From positions 20,883 through 84,882 of the forward strand of contig JAGXBH010000004.1 of the NCBI GenBank assembly GCA_018971185.1: 64,000 bases of DNA, read 5' to 3'. A program made the position numbers and the translations under genes. The notes beneath the pieces were generated by a model. It saw only the letters and a list, made by a program, of their open reading frames with translations. It was not told where the DNA came from and searched no databases. This document shows positions 30,193-39,406 of this stretch, piece after piece. This DNA is from Acidobacteriota bacterium. Lineage in GTDB: Bacteria; Actinomycetota; Acidimicrobiia; Acidimicrobiales; RAAP-2. Each line of letters begins with the position of its first letter. Position 1 is the first letter of the stretch.

Positions 30193-32670
30193 ATGACTGA
30201 CGCAATCCGCGTAAGTAGTCCCATCACGGGCACCGACAAGACCCTCAGCTTCGAGGCCGGTCGTCTGGCGCAACTCGCCGACGGCGCTGTTCTCGCGCGA
30301 CTGGGCGATACCGTCCTTCTCGCCACCGTCGCCGCCGCGCGCAGTGTGCGTGAGGGCATCGACTTCTTCCCCCTGACGGTGGACATCGAGGAGCGGGCCT
30401 ACGCGGCCGGCAAGATCCCCGGCTCGTTCTTCCGTCGCGAGGGCAAGATCTCGGACCAGGCCGTGCTGATTTGCCGGCTCATCGACCGTCCGCTGCGCCC
30501 GTCGTTCCCCAAGGGTTTCCGTAACGAGGTCCAGGTGGTCGGAACTGTCTTCAGTGCCGACCAGGAGAACCCGCACGACATCCTCGCCATCAATGCCGCT
30601 TCGGCCGCGTTGATGATCTCGGGGATCCCCTTCGACGGTCCCATCGGCGCGGTTCGTCTGGCGTACACCACCGACGGTGTCTGGGCGCCGCACCCGACCT
30701 TCGCCGAGGGCGACGCCGCCACCTTCGAGCTCGTGGTCGCCGGCCGCGCCCTCGAGGACTCGGTCGAGTCCGACATCGCCATCATGATGGTCGAGGCGGG
30801 AGGCACCGAGGGATCCTTCGAGATGTACGCCGACGGTGCCCCGAAGGTGTCCGAGGAGGTCCTTGCCGAGGGTCTCGAGGCTTCCAAGTTGTGGATCCGC
30901 GAGGCGATCAACCTGCAGCGCGAACTGGTGCGCGAGTACGTGGCCCAGCACGGTGAGATCCAGACCATCGAGTACAAGACGTTCACCGACTACCAGGAGG
31001 ACGTGCTGGCTCGCGTGAGTGAGGTGGGTGAGGCCGCGCTGGCCGAGGCCAACAAATTGACGACGAAGACGGCGCGCAACGCGGCCCTCGACGCGGCGAC
31101 CAAGGACATCATTGAGCAGCTGCCCGAGTTCGCGGATCGTCAGAGCGAGGTGAAGGCCGCGGTCAAGTCGCTCACCAAGAAGATCGTGCGCAAGCGCATC
31201 ACGGCCGAGGGAGTGCGTATCGACGGGCGTAGTTCCTCCGAGATCCGACCGCTCTCCGCGCAGGTCGACCTGTTCCCGATGACCCACGGATCGGCCCTGT
31301 TCCAGCGTGGCGAGACCCAGGTGGTCAACGTGACGACCCTGGGAATGCCCCGCATGAAGCAGCAGATCGACTCGATCACCCCCGACGAGTTCCGTCGCTA
31401 CATGCACCACTACAACTTCCCGCCCTACTCGGTGGGCGAGACCGGTCGCGTGGGGGCGCCGAAGCGCCGCGAGGTGGGTCACGGGATGCTCGCCGAGCGC
31501 GCGCTCGTGCCCGTGCTGCCCAGCGAGCAGGAGTTCTCCTACACGTTGCGCGTCGTCTCGGACGTGTTGCAGTCCAATGGCTCGACGTCCATGGCGTCGG
31601 TCTGTGGCTCCACCCTCTCGTTGATGGCCGCCGGTGTACCGATCAAGGCACCGGTGGCGGGCATCGCCATGGGTCTGGTCTACGAGGATGGCGTGTACTC
31701 GACGCTCACCGACATCCTGGGCGCCGAGGACGCTTTCGGCGACATGGACTTCAAGGTTGCCGGTACTGCCGACGCGGTGACGGCGCTACAGCTCGACACC
31801 AAGATCGACGGACTTCCGGCGGACGTGCTGGCCAAGGCGTTGCACCAGGCCAAGGAGGCGCGCCTGGCGATCCTCGACGTGATCACCTCGACGATCCCCG
31901 AACCGCGTCACGAGGTGGCCGCGGTGGCGCCGAAGATCGTGTCACTCGAGATCCCCATCGACAAGATCGGTGAGGTCATCGGGCCCAAGGGTAAGGTCAT
32001 CAATACCCTGCAGCAGGAGACTGGCGCCGACATCACGGTCGACGACGACGGCGTCGTGGGCACGGTCACCATCGGAGCCAAGGACGGAAGGGCGGTCGAG
32101 GAGGCCAAGCGTCGCATCTCGCTGATCCTGGATCCGCCCACGGCCGAGATCGGAGCGGTCTATCAGGGACGCATCGTCAACGTCGCCAAGTTCGGCGCCT
32201 TCGTGAGCATCCTGCCTGGTCGTGACGGACTGCTGCACATCTCCAAGATGTCACCGCTCAATGGGGGCAAGCGTATCGGTCAGGTCGAAGACGTCGTCGA
32301 ACTCGGTCAGGCGATCGAAGTCAGGGTCGACGACATCGACCCTCAGGGCAAGGTGTCCTTGTCGCTGGCCGGTGACTACGCCGACATGGCGTCAGAGGAC
32401 GCGCCGCGTGACCGTGGCGACCGTGGTGAACGTGGTGACCGTGGTGACCGTGGTGACCGTGGTGACCGTGGTGACCGTGGTGACCGTGGTGGGCGCGATC
32501 GCGGTGAGCGCCCTTCGCGCGCGAACTCCTCGACGCTTGCGAGTCCTAGTTTCGAGGCGACCTTCGAGGCGGAGTTGGCCGAGGAGATCGGCGATCTCGG
32601 GCCCGGTGGTCCGTCGTTCTCCGAGAACGATGGTGGCAATCGCCGCGGTCCGCGTCCTCGCCGCCGCTAG
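30193..32670 (+). CDS. pnp: Polyribonucleotide nucleotidyltransferase (PNPase)
   Basis: Two RNase PH domains, KH (IGPKGKVINTLQQETGADI), S1; GDR-repeat tail. Confidence 0.97.
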   Translation: MTDAIRVSSPITGTDKTLSFEAGRLAQLADGAVLARLGDTVLLATVAAARSVREGIDFFPLTVDIEERAYAAGKIPGSFFRREGKISDQAVLICRLIDRPLRPSFPKGFRNEVQVVGTVFSADQENPHDILAINAASAALMISGIPFDGPIGAVRLAYTTDGVWAPHPTFAEGDAATFELVVAGRALEDSVESDIAIMMVEAGGTEGSFEMYADGAPKVSEEVLAEGLEASKLWIREAINLQRELVREYVAQHGEIQTIEYKTFTDYQEDVLARVSEVGEAALAEANKLTTKTARNAALDAATKDIIEQLPEFADRQSEVKAAVKSLTKKIVRKRITAEGVRIDGRSSSEIRPLSAQVDLFPMTHGSALFQRGETQVVNVTTLGMPRMKQQIDSITPDEFRRYMHHYNFPPYSVGETGRVGAPKRREVGHGMLAERALVPVLPSEQEFSYTLRVVSDVLQSNGSTSMASVCGSTLSLMAAGVPIKAPVAGIAMGLVYEDGVYSTLTDILGAEDAFGDMDFKVAGTADAVTALQLDTKIDGLPADVLAKALHQAKEARLAILDVITSTIPEPRHEVAAVAPKIVSLEIPIDKIGEVIGPKGKVINTLQQETGADITVDDDGVVGTVTIGAKDGRAVEEAKRRISLILDPPTAEIGAVYQGRIVNVAKFGAFVSILPGRDGLLHISKMSPLNGGKRIGQVEDVVELGQAIEVRVDDIDPQGKVSLSLAGDYADMASEDAPRDRGDRGERGDRGDRGDRGDRGDRGDRGGRDRGERPSRANSSTLASPSFEATFEAELAEEIGDLGPGGPSFSENDGGNRRGPRPRRR
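32408..32490 (+). repeat. 9-bp tandem repeat (GACCGTGGT unit) encoding (GDR)n in the PNPase tail
   Basis: Direct reading: six consecutive exact gaccgtggt units plus degenerate flanking copies. Confidence 0.95.
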
Positions 32671-32674
32671 ACGA

Positions 32675-32723
32675 GCGACACACCCCGGTTCGCGACCGCT
32701 GGTCGCGAACCGGGGTGTGTCGC
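32675..32723 (+). terminator. Perfect 23-bp inverted repeat after pnp (U-tract-less terminator candidate)
   Basis: gcgacacaccccggttcgcgacc-gct-ggtcgcgaaccggggtgtgtcgc, 4 nt after the pnp stop codon. Confidence 0.8.
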
Positions 32724-32769
32724 GTCAAAGCCACCATCGCCTGGCGCATGGGACCTGTAGGGTGAAGGC

Positions 32770-33540
32770 GTGAAGAGGATCGCGATGGTGGGCGGGGCCG
32801 GTCGAATGGGTCAGGCCCTCGCCGAGAACCTGAACCTGATTGACGGCCTGGTCGTGAGCGCGCTCGTCGACGTACGAGAGCCCGGACATCTCTTCGGCGC
32901 CTCCTACTTCGAGTCGATCGACGCACTGAAGCCCTCCGAGATCGACGTCGTCGTCGACTTCTCGCAGCCCGACTCCGTCGTGAGCAGCGCTCGATGGTGC
33001 GCCCAGCACCGACGAGGTCTGGTCATCGGCACCACCGGGCTCGACGAAGGGCAACGGGCGCAGGTGCAAGAGGCCGCGACCGCGACCGGGGTCCTCATGG
33101 CGGCGAACTTCTCCCTCGGGGCGGTGTTGAGCGAGCGCTTCGCCGCGATGGCGGCCCCGTATTTCGATCGCGTGGAGATCATTGAATTGCACCACGACCG
33201 AAAGGTCGACGCCCCGTCGGGCACCTCACTCACCACGGCGTCGCGTATCGCTGCGGCGCGTCGCGTCGCGGGACGGGTGACACCCGCGGAACCCACCCGG
33301 CGCGTCACCGTGGAGGGGGCCCGGGGGGCCGACGCGGGTGACGGGGTGCGAATCCATTCGGTGCGACTGCCCGGACTGGTGGCGCACCAGGAGGTTCTCT
33401 TCGGTGGGGCGGGCGAGGGGCTGACCATTCGACACGACTCCTACGATCGCGTCAGTTTCGTGCAGGGTGTCGCGATCGCGGTGGCCTTCGTGGACGAAAC
33501 ACCGGGTTTCACCTGGGGAATCGACGGGTTGATCGTCTAA
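32770..33540 (+). CDS. dapB: 4-hydroxy-tetrahydrodipicolinate reductase
   Basis: AMVGGAGRMGQALAENL, VVDFSQPDSV, IIELHHDRKVDAPSGTSL. Confidence 0.95.
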   Translation: MKRIAMVGGAGRMGQALAENLNLIDGLVVSALVDVREPGHLFGASYFESIDALKPSEIDVVVDFSQPDSVVSSARWCAQHRRGLVIGTTGLDEGQRAQVQEAATATGVLMAANFSLGAVLSERFAAMAAPYFDRVEIIELHHDRKVDAPSGTSLTTASRIAAARRVAGRVTPAEPTRRVTVEGARGADAGDGVRIHSVRLPGLVAHQEVLFGGAGEGLTIRHDSYDRVSFVQGVAIAVAFVDETPGFTWGIDGLIV

Positions 33541-33581
33541 AGCGCCCCGAGTGTGGTGTGTATCGCTGGTAACTTCGTTAG

Positions 33582-34478
33582 ATGGTCGCACCCCGCTTCG
33601 GATCCCTGTTGACCGCGATGGTCACTCCCTTCGAGGTGGACGGTTCGCTCGCCCTGGACGTCGCGAGGGATGTAGCGAGGTACCTCGTCGCCCAGGGCAA
33701 CGACGCGCTGGTCGTGGCCGGTTCGACGGGCGAGGGTTCCTCGCTCTCCGACGAGGAGAAGCTCGACTTGTTCGCTGCGGTCGCCGAAGCGGTGACCGTG
33801 CCCGTGCTGGCCGGGACCTCGTCGTCGAACACTGCGCACTCGGTGGCGCTGACGTCGCGCGTGTCCGCCACGGGAGTCGCGGGCGTCCTCACGACGACTC
33901 CCGCCTACGCCCGACCGAGTCAGTCGGGTATCGCGGCGCACTTCGGGGCCATCGCCTCGTCGACGACGCTGCCGGTGATGCTCTACGACATCCCCGTGCG
34001 CACGGGTCGCAAACTGGCGTCGGCGACCACCGTGAGGGTGGTGCGCGAGAACGCCAACGTGGTCGCCCTCAAGGACGCCTCGGCGGACCTCGTCGCCGCG
34101 GCGGCGACCAAGGCCGAGTTGGGTGAGGCGCTCGACCTGTACAGCGGCGACGACGCTCTGGTCCTGCCCTTCGTCGCCATTGGGGCGGTGGGACTGGTGT
34201 CTGTGGCGGCCCACTGGGCGGCTCCCGAATTCGCGGCGCTCGTGCGTTCGGCCCACGCCGGTGACTGGAACGCCGCGCGTGCGCTCAACGCGCGTCTCGC
34301 CCCCAGTTGCCAATTCGAAACGAGTGAGACGTATCCCAACCCCCTTCCGTCCAAGGCGGTCATGCGCGCCCTCGGTTTCAGCGTCGGCCAGTGTCGACTT
34401 CCCTTGGGCCCCGGCGACGACGAACTCGACGAGTCCGCTCGTGAGGTGCTAGCCGCATTGGTGGCGACGCGTGGCTAA
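33582..34478 (+). CDS. dapA: 4-hydroxy-tetrahydrodipicolinate synthase
   Basis: GSLLTAMVTPFEVDGSLALD, VVAGSTGEGSSLSDEEKL, PVMLYDIPVRTGRKL. Confidence 0.95.
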   Translation: MVAPRFGSLLTAMVTPFEVDGSLALDVARDVARYLVAQGNDALVVAGSTGEGSSLSDEEKLDLFAAVAEAVTVPVLAGTSSSNTAHSVALTSRVSATGVAGVLTTTPAYARPSQSGIAAHFGAIASSTTLPVMLYDIPVRTGRKLASATTVRVVRENANVVALKDASADLVAAAATKAELGEALDLYSGDDALVLPFVAIGAVGLVSVAAHWAAPEFAALVRSAHAGDWNAARALNARLAPSCQFETSETYPNPLPSKAVMRALGFSVGQCRLPLGPGDDELDESAREVLAALVATRG

Positions 34479-36132
34479 GGATCGAGTGCGCGTCACGTTC
34501 CTCGGGGGACTCGGTGAGATCGGTCGCAATTGCGCCGCGATCGAACAGGACGGGCGCATCGTGGTGGTCGACGCGGGATTGATGTTCCCCGAGCCCACGA
34601 TGTACGGCGTGGATCTGATCCTGCCCGATTTCCGCTGGCTCATCGAACGTCGCGACCGGGTCGACGCCATCGTGTTGACCCACGGACACGAAGACCACAC
34701 CGGGGCCCTGCGCTACTTGGTGAAGGACGTGAACGTCCCCATCTACGGTTCGCCGCTGACGCTGGGCTTCGCCCGCCACCGTCTGACCGAGGCGCGTGTC
34801 GCCCACGACCTCACCTTCGTCGAAGTAGCCGACAACGAACGCCGACGTATCGGCCCCTTCGAGGTCGAGTTCATCCCGGTCACCCACTCGGTGCCCAGCG
34901 CACACGCCCTGGCGTTTCACACCGCGGTGGGTGTCGTCGTGCACTCGGGGGACTTCAAACTCGACCTGTCGCCGATCGACAGTCGCCGCAGCAACCTGTC
35001 ACGGTTCGCGGCCTTGGGCGAGGAGGGCGTGACCCTGCTCCTATGCGACTCGACGAACGCCGAGGAACCGGGCTTCACGGCGTCGGAGAGCACCGTCGGT
35101 GGTGCACTGCGCCGGCTCTTCCTCGAACGACCCGAGCGACGCCTGGTGGTCGCCTGCTTCGCGAGTCATATCCATCGCATCCAGCAGATCATCGACGTGG
35201 CCCTGCAGCAACGTCGCAAGATCGCCCTCATGGGCCGATCGATGGAGGCCAACGTCAAACTGGCGCGCAAGTTGAACCTCCTGCACGTGGACACGGCGGA
35301 CTTCGTGGATATCGAGAACGTCGGTCGTTACGAGCCCGGTGAGGTCTGCGTCATCTGCACCGGATCGCAGGGCGAGCCCCTCGCCGCCCTCTCGAAGCTC
35401 TCGCGTGGGGACGCGCGCAACTTCTCGGTCGGCGCCGAGGACACCATCATCCTCTCGTCGCACCCGATCCCGGGCAACGAGTGGTCGGTGGGTCGCGTGA
35501 TCGACGACCTGCATCGCGCCGGCACCGAGGTCATCCACTCCGGTCAGGAGCCGGTGCACGCCTCGGGCCACGCGCGCCAAGGTGAGTTGAGGACCCTGCA
35601 CCAGCTGCTGCGTCCGAAGAACTTCGTGCCGGTGCACGGTGAGTATCGCCACCTGCGTCATCACGCGGACCTCGCCGCCTCCATGGGCCTCGCGGACAAG
35701 CACATCCTGATCTGCGAGGATGGCGACCAGATCGACGTCACCCGCGCGGGGATCTCGCGCGCCGGCCAGGTGCCGGCGGGCTTCCACTACATCGACGGCA
35801 GCGCCGGCGACCTCGACGAGCGTCCCCTCGAGGAGCGCCGGATGTTGGCGGAGTACGGGGTCCTGCAGATCACCGCCGGAGTCGACGCCGAGCGCGGTGT
35901 GATCGCCCAGCCGGTTCGCGTGACGACGAGGGGCTGGTTCGAGGGTGAGCACGACCGTGACGTGGTGGACGCCGTCACGACCACGGTGCGCGACGCGATC
36001 CAGTCCGCTCTCAAGGACGGGATTGTCGACGACGAGTCCTTGACCAAGATCGCCCAGCGCGCCGCGGGTCGACTCCTCGGCCAGAAGTATCGCCGCCAGC
36101 CGGTGCTCCTGGCGGCCGTCGTGGTCCTCTAG
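34471..36132 (+). CDS. rnj: Ribonuclease J
   Basis: VTFLGGLGEIGRNCAAIEQDGRIVVVDAG; LTHGHEDHTGAL metallo-beta-lactamase motif; PVHGEYRHLRHH. Confidence 0.95.
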   Translation: MAKDRVRVTFLGGLGEIGRNCAAIEQDGRIVVVDAGLMFPEPTMYGVDLILPDFRWLIERRDRVDAIVLTHGHEDHTGALRYLVKDVNVPIYGSPLTLGFARHRLTEARVAHDLTFVEVADNERRRIGPFEVEFIPVTHSVPSAHALAFHTAVGVVVHSGDFKLDLSPIDSRRSNLSRFAALGEEGVTLLLCDSTNAEEPGFTASESTVGGALRRLFLERPERRLVVACFASHIHRIQQIIDVALQQRRKIALMGRSMEANVKLARKLNLLHVDTADFVDIENVGRYEPGEVCVICTGSQGEPLAALSKLSRGDARNFSVGAEDTIILSSHPIPGNEWSVGRVIDDLHRAGTEVIHSGQEPVHASGHARQGELRTLHQLLRPKNFVPVHGEYRHLRHHADLAASMGLADKHILICEDGDQIDVTRAGISRAGQVPAGFHYIDGSAGDLDERPLEERRMLAEYGVLQITAGVDAERGVIAQPVRVTTRGWFEGEHDRDVVDAVTTTVRDAIQSALKDGIVDDESLTKIAQRAAGRLLGQKYRRQPVLLAAVVVL

Positions 36133-36896
36133 TCGTCCTTGGACGGCTCGCCGTTGGGGCCATTGGACTGCCCGATGCGGTAGAAGGCCTTCAGGCTGAC
36201 TTGCGTCGCGTTGAGCCCACGATCGAGCAGCGCGCTCTTGAGGGTGCGCATCACGTGGAACTCTCCGAAGAGATACGCGTGGCCCTCATCGGGCGGGAGC
36301 GTGAGGGCGGCGAGTCCGCTCAGCAGTCCCGCGGGGTCATCGTGGCCACGACCATTTCGATCGACGAAGATGGCCGTGACACCCAGCTCCTCGTCGAAGG
36401 TGGCGGTGAGGGCGTCGACCGGGTCGTCGATCTCGACGATGAAGATGGCACGCCCCGGGGTTTCGATGCTCTGCGCCAGACGGTAGAACGCGCCGAGTGA
36501 GGAGACGTCGCCGATGAAGAGGTGCCAGTCTGCGGACTCCTCGAGGAAGATCTTGCCGCGCGGTCCGACGATGTCGACCACGTCACCGACGTGGGCGTGG
36601 CGGGCCCAGCGCGACGCCGGCCCGTCGTGGGTGAGTGAGATCCACAAGGAGAACGTGTCCTCCTCGGGGTCGAGTGCGCGCACCGTGTAACGCCGACGGA
36701 TCGCGATATCGCCGTCGTGGACCAGGACCATCACGTCGTTGCCGGCGACACCGGCGAGGTCGACCGCGTCACCACGCAGGACGACCTCGACGAGTGAGGG
36801 TGAAAGTGGGGTGACGGCGACGACGACGCAGCTGCGCGCAAGGACCTTGAGACGTGCGGCGAGGTCGACGCTACTGGTGTGCTGGGGGGCGGGCAT
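36129..36896 (-). CDS. Siderophore-interacting protein (FAD-binding ferric-siderophore reductase family)
   Basis: RRRYTVRALDPEEDTFSLWISLTHDGPASRWARHAHVGDVVDIVGPRGK; LFGEFHVMRTLKSALLDRGL. Confidence 0.85.
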   Translation of the reverse strand: MPAPQHTSSVDLAARLKVLARSCVVVAVTPLSPSLVEVVLRGDAVDLAGVAGNDVMVLVHDGDIAIRRRYTVRALDPEEDTFSLWISLTHDGPASRWARHAHVGDVVDIVGPRGKIFLEESADWHLFIGDVSSLGAFYRLAQSIETPGRAIFIVEIDDPVDALTATFDEELGVTAIFVDRNGRGHDDPAGLLSGLAALTLPPDEGHAYLFGEFHVMRTLKSALLDRGLNATQVSLKAFYRIGQSNGPNGEPSKDD

Positions 36897-36955
36897 TTGA
36901 CCAGACTAAGCGAATGCGCACCGCGCCGAAGTGCGGTTCGGTAACTTGGGTGGTA

Positions 36956-39397
36956 GTGACGCCCCGAAGAAATCCACCAACGGCCAAGGGATCCACCAAG
37001 GGATCCACCAAGGGTCCCGCCAAGGCATCGACGAAGGGGGCGACGTCACGCGGCCGTCACGCGTCGGTCACGCACGAGACTCTTTGGAGCCGGCACCAAC
37101 GTGACATCTTGATCGTGTTGATGATCCTGGCGGGCCTGCTCGTCGCGCTCGCGCAGCTCGACGCGTTGGGCCCCGTGGGGCGGCGGGTCAACGAGGGTCT
37201 CACTCTGGTCTTCGGCGTGGGCCGCGTGGCGATACCGGTTCTGCTGATCGGCCTCGGCGTGATCCTGGCGCTGGGCCGCGTGGAGCTCGAACGCGCGCGA
37301 TTCACCTGGGGCGTGTGCCTCGCCCTGGTGAGCGTGTCGGGACTCGGCGACGTGATCGAGGGACGGCCGGGGTTGGGCGCCTCGTTGGCGCATCTGGGGC
37401 GTGCGGGCGGTTGGCTCGGCGTGCTCGTCGGCGGCACGCTGGCGCGCTTCATCGGTCCCGGCGGAGCGTTGGCGGCCCTCCTCGCGGTCCTGGTGATCGC
37501 CGTGATGATCGGCACGTCGATCGGACTGGTCACGCTCCTCAAGTCGACGGGCGCGGCATTGGCCTTCGCGGGACGCCACTTCGTGAAGTGGTGGAGTACG
37601 CGGCCGACATCGACGACCACCGACGACGCCGCGGCTGAGCTCGACGATCAGGGTCCGACGCCCGCGCGTCGTCGCGGGGCGGCCACGCGCACGCCTCGTG
37701 CGGAGGAGTACGAGGATCAATACGACGATGAGTACGACGACGAGTACGACGACGAGGTGGCGCCGGTCGTCGTGGGATTCGACGAGGAGGACGATCCGAG
37801 CGACCAGGAATACGCGCCCGAGGTGCTCGAGGAGCCCGAGGAAGCGCTGGACGAGGTGGCCGCCGTCGCGTCCTATCCTCTTGTTCACGAATCCCACTGG
37901 GACCTGCCGCCGATGTCCCTGCTCTCGCGCACCCGCGAGCAGCGTCAGGACCGCGAGGCCATCGGGGCCGCGGGCGAGGAACTCGTGGGCGCCCTCGCCG
38001 CCCACGGGGTCGACACGACGCTGGTGGGTTTCACCATGGGTCCCACGGTGACTCGCTTCGAGCTCGAGCTCGGCCCCGGGGTGAAGGTGTCGAGGGTCAC
38101 GTCGCTCAACAAGGACATCGCCTACGCCATGGCCAGCCCGGACGTGCGGATCCTCGCGCCGATCCCTGGTCGCTCGGCGATCGGAGTGGAGGTCCCCAAT
38201 CGCCAGCGTGCGCTCGTCGCGCTCGGGGACCTGCTCGCCTCGGACGAGGCGATCGGCGCGACGCACCCTCTCGACGTGCCCATTGGACGCGACATCTCGG
38301 GAAAGACGGTCGTGGTGAATCTGGGAGAGATGCCCCACGTGCTGATCTCGGGTGCGACGGGAGCCGGGAAGAGTTCGTGTATCAACTCGCTGATCACCTC
38401 GCTGGTGATGCGCGCGACGCCCGATCAGCTCAAGTTGCTCCTGGTGGACCCCAAGCGCGTCGAGATGGGCCATTACAACGATCTGCCCCACCTGCTGGCT
38501 CCGGTGGTGGTGGACCCGAAGAAGGCCGCCGGCGCGCTCGCCTGGGCGGTCAAGGAGATGGAGCGACGCTACGACGTGCTGGCGGAGAACGGTGCGCGTG
38601 ACATCACGAGTTATCAGCAGATGATCGCTCGCGGTCAAGTCGCCTTGGAGCCCACGACCGAGGAGTTGGTGGGTGACGCCATCGAACGGGCGACGTCGCT
38701 GGACGCCGGCGTGTCGCGGCGCGAGCCCGAGACCCTTCCCTACATCGTGATCGTGGTGGACGAGCTCAACGACCTGATGATGGTGGCCGCGCGCGACGTG
38801 GAGGAGTCGGTGGTGCGCATCGCCCAGATGGCGCGCGCGGTGGGCATCCACTTGGTGCTGGCGACACAGAGACCCAGCGTGGACGTGATCACCGGCGTCA
38901 TCAAGGCCAACGTCCCGAGTCGTATGGCGTTCGCGGTGTCCTCGCTCGCCGATAGCCGAGTGATCCTGGATCAGGCGGGTGCGGAACGGCTGATCGGCAA
39001 GGGCGACATGCTCCTGGTGACGGCCTCGAGCAACATCGCCCGGCGCCTCCAGTCGCCGTGGGTGGCCGAGGAGGAGGTTCGTCGGGTCGTGGAGTACTGG
39101 CGCGCGCAGGGCGGAGTTCGCGAGACGGTGGTGGCCCTCGACGTGCCCGCGGGGCGCGGCGAGTCCTCCTCGGGAACGGGCGACGACGACGACGAGATCC
39201 TGCGTCAAGCGCGCGAGATCGTGATCCGTAACCAGTCGGGCTCGACCTCGATGCTCCAACGCAAGTTGCGCGTCGGATTCGCGCGGGCCGGCCGCATCAT
39301 GGACCAACTCGAGATCGAGGGCGTGGTGGGTCCCGGGGACGGTTCCAAGGCCCGTAAGGTCTTGATCTCGCCCGACGAACTCGACGACAACCTCTAG
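36956..39397 (+). CDS. ftsK: DNA translocase FtsK/SpoIIIE
   Basis: N-terminal TM helices; PHVLISGATGAGKSSCINSLITSLV; LATQRPSVDVITGVIKANVPSRMAFAVSS; C-terminal gamma domain. Confidence 0.95.
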   Translation: MTPRRNPPTAKGSTKGSTKGPAKASTKGATSRGRHASVTHETLWSRHQRDILIVLMILAGLLVALAQLDALGPVGRRVNEGLTLVFGVGRVAIPVLLIGLGVILALGRVELERARFTWGVCLALVSVSGLGDVIEGRPGLGASLAHLGRAGGWLGVLVGGTLARFIGPGGALAALLAVLVIAVMIGTSIGLVTLLKSTGAALAFAGRHFVKWWSTRPTSTTTDDAAAELDDQGPTPARRRGAATRTPRAEEYEDQYDDEYDDEYDDEVAPVVVGFDEEDDPSDQEYAPEVLEEPEEALDEVAAVASYPLVHESHWDLPPMSLLSRTREQRQDREAIGAAGEELVGALAAHGVDTTLVGFTMGPTVTRFELELGPGVKVSRVTSLNKDIAYAMASPDVRILAPIPGRSAIGVEVPNRQRALVALGDLLASDEAIGATHPLDVPIGRDISGKTVVVNLGEMPHVLISGATGAGKSSCINSLITSLVMRATPDQLKLLLVDPKRVEMGHYNDLPHLLAPVVVDPKKAAGALAWAVKEMERRYDVLAENGARDITSYQQMIARGQVALEPTTEELVGDAIERATSLDAGVSRREPETLPYIVIVVDELNDLMMVAARDVEESVVRIAQMARAVGIHLVLATQRPSVDVITGVIKANVPSRMAFAVSSLADSRVILDQAGAERLIGKGDMLLVTASSNIARRLQSPWVAEEEVRRVVEYWRAQGGVRETVVALDVPAGRGESSSGTGDDDDEILRQAREIVIRNQSGSTSMLQRKLRVGFARAGRIMDQLEIEGVVGPGDGSKARKVLISPDELDDNL
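36986..37045 (+). repeat. 12-bp tandem repeat (aagggatccacc) coding KGST-type repeats in the FtsK N-terminus
   Basis: Two exact plus three degenerate 12-bp units. Confidence 0.8.
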
Positions 39398-39406
39398 ATT
39401 GGTTCG

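Noticed and set aside
32408-32490. Possible CRISPR array from regular short repeats
   Set aside because: Units are 9 bp, contiguous and in frame in pnp; no spacers.
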